From contig MZZL01000409.1 in the NCBI GenBank assembly GCA_002749535.1, positions 2,930,160 to 2,994,159 of the forward strand: DNA of 64,000 bases, written 5' to 3'. Made by a program: the position numbers and the translations under genes. Every line of letters begins with the position of its first letter. Position 1 is the first letter of the stretch. Below, piece after piece: positions 60,566-64,000 of the stretch. This DNA comes from Apophysomyces variabilis (taxonomy: Eukaryota; Mucoromycota; Mucoromycetes; Mucorales; Mucoraceae). Below the pieces are notes generated by a model that was given only the letters and a program-made list of their open reading frames with translations, searched no databases and had not been told where the DNA came from.

Positions 60566-61428
60566 ATGGTTGACAGCTACAAGTTTCCCCTGGCACTTCC
60601 CTCCGCTGACAAGCAATATATGACCTTAAACCGGGAAGATGGATTATTCATTCTCCATCTTCATAACGACGACAACCGCTTTACTACTGAATTCTGTGAA
60701 GCAATTTTGACAGCTCTTCGCATCGTGGAAAATATCTTTTTAGAAGAGTCTCCTTCCGAAATGGCACTGGTAACCATAGGCGACGGCAAGATTTACAGCA
60801 ATGGCCTGGATCTCGCAAACGCCCTTGCCTACCCGCCTTTCATGGATGTGTATCTGTTGATGTTAAAGCGCGTATTGACCTTCTGTATTCCCACTGTGGC
60901 GGCGTTAAACGGGTAAGAAACTGCCGGATATACTCGTACCATATAATATCTAAGAAAAGAATTACTTGGAAAGACATGCATTTGCAGGCGGATGCATGCT
61001 GGCTCTGGCTCATGGTATAACAGTGAATTTCTTTAGTCATCTCTTACTAACGGATTGTTAGATTATCGCGTCATGCGCTCCGACCGTGGTTTTATCTGTA
61101 TGGTAAGGATGAATAACAGATTATCGAGTTTCACTCACCTACAATTATGACAAAGAATGAGGTCGATTTGCCAGCTCCATTAGCACCTGGCATGGCTGCT
61201 CTATTACGTGAAAAGACGACACCCGCCACTTTCCGTAATATGGTCTTGCAAGGTCATCGTTACTCGGCGCAAGAAGCTTTGAAGGAAAATCTGGTTGATG
61301 CCATTGTTCCTGGAGATCAAGTGCTAGCAAAGGCTAAGGAATTGGCTCTCAAGTGGGCACCCAAAGCACAAGCAAATGTAGTTTACAAGCAACTCAAGGA
61401 TGAGGTAAAAGAGGATAAATATGAATAG
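60566..61428 (+). CDS. Enoyl-CoA hydratase/isomerase family protein (ECI-like)
   Basis: Four exons: 60566-60912, 60974-61014, 61062-61102, 61156-61428 (233 aa). Crotonase fold: the oxyanion strand TIGDGKIYSNGLDLAN, then VAALNGHAFAGGCMLALAHD (spans the first splice), YRVMRSDRGFICMNEVDL, and RNMVLQGHRYSAQEALKENL. The HAFAGG-x(n)-DYRVM block is that of delta3-delta2-enoyl-CoA isomerases (ECI) rather than of hydratases, which carry different glutamates; this is by pattern only. It should isomerise unsaturated acyl-CoA in beta-oxidation. The C-terminus is EDKYE, so there is no PTS1 peroxisome signal, and no clear mitochondrial presequence is present; location uncertain. Exons 2 and 3 are each 41 nt. 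Confidence 0.85.
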
Positions 61429-61624
61429 GGAGTTATGACTCATGTAATAAATTAGATGTACACGGATATTGTTCGCCAATTATCTGTTCCTTATCATCGC
61501 CTTGCTCCAAGGATGTAAATGTCCCAATAAACGAAGCCCCTTCAGGTCCCTTAGAAATAAAGTTTTAGGGTTACCTCTTTTTTAAAGTCTTCTCCTACAT
61601 TGCAAAAGTTATTGCACCCCTTTC
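61429..61624. other. Short spacer between isomerase and coiled-coil genes
   Basis: AT-rich, tandem arrangement, no gene. AATAAA-type signals at 61446-61452 and near 61528-61532 could end the isomerase transcript. Confidence 0.4.
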
Positions 61625-63697
61625 ATGGAAGAGACCGACGATAACTCTTCGTTTCAGTCTACACCATCATTTTCCCCTTGCCTAGATCTGGATGAAACAG
61701 CACCAGCACAGATACGGCGCAGCCAGAAAGCTTACAGTCAATTGGCATTAATAGATGACACAGATACCGAGCCAGAAGTCGCAACCCCGACAGGTTCGTC
61801 CTACTGCCCACGTCGGTCAACTTCTTCGTCATCTTCCGGAAGTTGGTTTAGACAATTCGCAACTTTCAAGCATTCCACACTCCGGCAATCAAAGACAAGT
61901 TCGTGTCCGAGACTTCCGCCGCTTGATTACGCAGGCGATGAGAAGCATGTTGAGGAGCGATCGGTTCTAAACCACCTGCGCACTGATAGTTACGCAAATA
62001 GTGGAGAGGATACATCCTACCGTCTGGCTATTGACCGCATGAAAAGCCATATTGATCAATTTTTCGCTAACCGTCAGTGGACACGGCCGTCCAACGATAT
62101 TTGGAAAGATGATATATCACTCGGCCTCGATACCTTGTTCTTCCTTGATAATCAATATGAGGAAATGCCACATGCAAGCAACGATGATCGTCAAAAAAGC
62201 AAGCTGGATCCTCTTAGACAAATGGTGGAGCAATTTCAAGACGCGATCATAGATGGGAATCCACACCACTCCGCTGTTCCAAAGTTCTGCGAACATATGT
62301 TAAACATGATCAACATACTGGATGAGTATCCGTCGGAGGATGTGCAGGAAACATCTTCCATGCAAAGCGCAGCACTAGAGGTCGAACGATCACTCCGCTG
62401 CGAAAATGATCGATTGCTTCATGCCTTACGAAAGCTGCAGTCCTTGCAATCATCACAAAGGGAGCCGGATCAGATCCTAAACGACCTCGTCCAGCCATAT
62501 GAAAAGGCATTAAAATCTCAGGAGCAGGACATAAAGCAGCGTGAGACGTTGTTGCTTGCAAAAGAGAAGCAAATAAAGTATGAACTTGAGACGACCCGCA
62601 GTCGTTTAGAAACGAGAATCACAGAGCTTGAGAAACACCTAAGCACATGCATCGAGGAGAAAGACAAAATCCAGTTAGCGCTTGATGCGTTACACTGCGA
62701 GATGAAAGTAGTCCTGGATGAGTTGGAAGAAACCAAGCAGCAAACGGGGCGTTACAAGGCGCAGGCAAGCAGGCTTCGCGCTAGTCTAAAGGAGCTACAA
62801 GATAGACGTGACGATAATGACGAGCAAAACGACGATATGGAAGCGTTACGGCTTTTGCAACAGGAATCAGAGCGTCAAGCAATGGAACTGGAACGAGAAA
62901 GCAAACGTCAAGCTGTTACCATACAGAAACTGCGTCATGATATTAAGCTCCTCGAAGATAAAAATAAGGATACCCAATTGTCTACCAAAGCCCAGGATAG
63001 ACTGATGGAGCAGCTAAAACATTCAGAAGAAGCCAAATCAAAGCAGCTACTTGAAATGAAAGAAGACCTGCGTCGTGCTCAGCGAACAATAGCCGAACAT
63101 GAGCTCAGGCTCGAAGTATTGAAACAACATCAAAAGGCTCGTGAAACCCTTGACCTGGAATTGCAAAAGACCAAAGCAGAGGTTCAAATACAGAAAGAAC
63201 GCTTGTCTGCTTTGCATGAAGAAGCAGCGAGTGCACGCCGGTTAAGAAAGACTCTCAAACAACGCGATGCTGAAGTAACACGTATGCGCGAAACCGTAAA
63301 AAACTACAACTACAACGCAGCTCTTCGGGAGCAGTTGGAAAATGAGATATCCAATCGATACCGCCAGGAATTTGATGTTTTCATGGTACAGATAACTCGA
63401 GAGAACAGGGAGCTCTCCGGACAAATTGTTGAGCTTGAGACAGAAATGCGATCATTACAACGCCAATTTACCGAAAACATCAAGCAGCGGGAGTATTCGG
63501 AGAGAAAAAGCAAAGAGGCCACAGAAAAGTTGCAACGGCATCAGGAAGAATGGGCTTTAGCTAAAGATCGGTTCGTTGCTGAATTAGCGAAGCTGACGAA
63601 TCTCCTCGAGCTGCGGGAGAACGAGGTTTTGAACTTGTACAGTAAAAATTTGAAAATGGCCCATCAGCTTGGTGAAGCAGATACCCTATTGAATTAA
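61625..63697 (+). CDS. Long coiled-coil protein of unknown function
   Basis: Single-exon 690-aa frame. Residues 1-110 are Ser/Thr/Asp-rich and probably disordered, with a run of Ser (SSSSSGSWFRQF). A helical globular-looking part at about 135-240 follows (FLDNQYEEMPHASND). From about 255 to the end the sequence is almost uninterrupted heptad coiled coil with many Glu/Gln/Lys/Arg. No motor, kinase or known domain is seen. The closest likeness is to spindle-pole, centrosomal or septin-associated scaffold proteins, but that is inference from the shape only. The start follows a TT-rich leader at 61580-61620. Confidence 0.7.
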   Translation: MEETDDNSSFQSTPSFSPCLDLDETAPAQIRRSQKAYSQLALIDDTDTEPEVATPTGSSYCPRRSTSSSSSGSWFRQFATFKHSTLRQSKTSSCPRLPPLDYAGDEKHVEERSVLNHLRTDSYANSGEDTSYRLAIDRMKSHIDQFFANRQWTRPSNDIWKDDISLGLDTLFFLDNQYEEMPHASNDDRQKSKLDPLRQMVEQFQDAIIDGNPHHSAVPKFCEHMLNMINILDEYPSEDVQETSSMQSAALEVERSLRCENDRLLHALRKLQSLQSSQREPDQILNDLVQPYEKALKSQEQDIKQRETLLLAKEKQIKYELETTRSRLETRITELEKHLSTCIEEKDKIQLALDALHCEMKVVLDELEETKQQTGRYKAQASRLRASLKELQDRRDDNDEQNDDMEALRLLQQESERQAMELERESKRQAVTIQKLRHDIKLLEDKNKDTQLSTKAQDRLMEQLKHSEEAKSKQLLEMKEDLRRAQRTIAEHELRLEVLKQHQKARETLDLELQKTKAEVQIQKERLSALHEEAASARRLRKTLKQRDAEVTRMRETVKNYNYNAALREQLENEISNRYRQEFDVFMVQITRENRELSGQIVELETEMRSLQRQFTENIKQREYSERKSKEATEKLQRHQEEWALAKDRFVAELAKLTNLLELRENEVLNLYSKNLKMAHQLGEADTLLN

Positions 63698-64000
63698 GCA
63701 ATCCAACCTCGATGTCTATGTGCAAAGAAATTATGTTTCCTTTTATACATAAAGCACGCCTCTATTATCTAACTGAAAACAGGGTTTGTATTATAACGAA
63801 CAAATAATTCAGTGATTAGCTGTCTTCCCACTGCGATGAGAATACAGAAAAGATATTTCAGGTTACCCTTTCTATTTTCACGTCCACAAGTGATAAACGT
63901 GGACAGCTATCACGCAAACGACAATGTAAAATATGAAGGTATTATTTTTTGACGCTGAGAGGATTCAGGAGGAGGACCCAATCGCGCCATTCTATTGTAC
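63698..64000. other. Right edge, no gene seen
   Basis: AT-rich sequence after the coiled-coil gene stop; no open frame or motif is supported up to the end of the window. Confidence 0.4.

Overview
The window looks like a chromosomal segment of a Mucoromycota fungus, most likely Mucorales-like. Introns are mostly 41-135 nt with GT...AG ends, internal CTAAC/CTGAC-like branch points and pyrimidine-rich acceptors. Promoters are C/T-rich. The flanks are AT-rich and carry decayed Tc1/mariner, Fanzor-like and C2H2-type remnants. The gene content (Ena-type P-type ATPase, MED1, Spc2, Nhp6, Yck-type kinase, a beta-trefoil/CipC-like fusion) is fungal. All exon models were built by hand from reading frame, splice signals and family conservation; no alignment was run.

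Layout. 1.5-3.9 kb: a fungal-specific transcription factor without a zinc cluster. 4.7-9.4 kb: a pseudogene belt, including a broken Fanzor/TnpB-type RNA-guided nuclease gene, a C2H2 finger fragment and a fragment with a PD-(D/E)XK-like motif. 10.1-11.2 kb: an Ssh4/Ear1-type Rsp5 adaptor. 11.5-17.8 kb: two near-identical 1,512-bp Tc1/mariner-like copies in opposite orientation, enclosing the signal peptidase subunit gene SPC2. 18.0-22.3 kb: glutathione reductase and a 13-exon sugar transporter. 23.4-28.2 kb: an F-box/LRR protein, a transposon-debris patch with a 92-bp MITE of the same mariner family, and a RING-CH membrane protein. 29.0-35.8 kb: mitochondrial seryl-tRNA synthetase, an Ena-type cation ATPase and a dithiol glutaredoxin.

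36.1-41.4 kb: a beta-trefoil lectin/CipC-like fusion, 2.7 kb of empty sequence and a Golgi-type glycosyltransferase-like gene. 41.7-50.6 kb is dense: a 17-exon CENP-E/Kip2-like kinesin with 6-nt and 4-nt microexons, a palmitoylatable Yck-type casein kinase 1, dUTPase, an Mtm1/SLC25A39-type mitochondrial carrier and an Nhp6-like HMG-box protein. 51.6-54.6 kb: a tiny two-exon ORF divergent from Mediator MED1. 54.6-63.7 kb: a dienelactone hydrolase with a GC-AG intron, an Atg20/Snx41-type sorting nexin whose stop codon lies in a MITE-like repeat, an enoyl-CoA hydratase/isomerase and a long coiled-coil protein.

The genes do not form an operon or an obvious biosynthetic cluster. Loose functional links are redox and glutathione biology (glutathione reductase, glutaredoxin, Mtm1-type carrier) and membrane traffic or ubiquitin sorting (Ssh4-like, RING-CH, sorting nexin, Yck kinase). 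The most unusual items are the Fanzor fossil, the inverted transposon pair around SPC2 and the strings of microexons.
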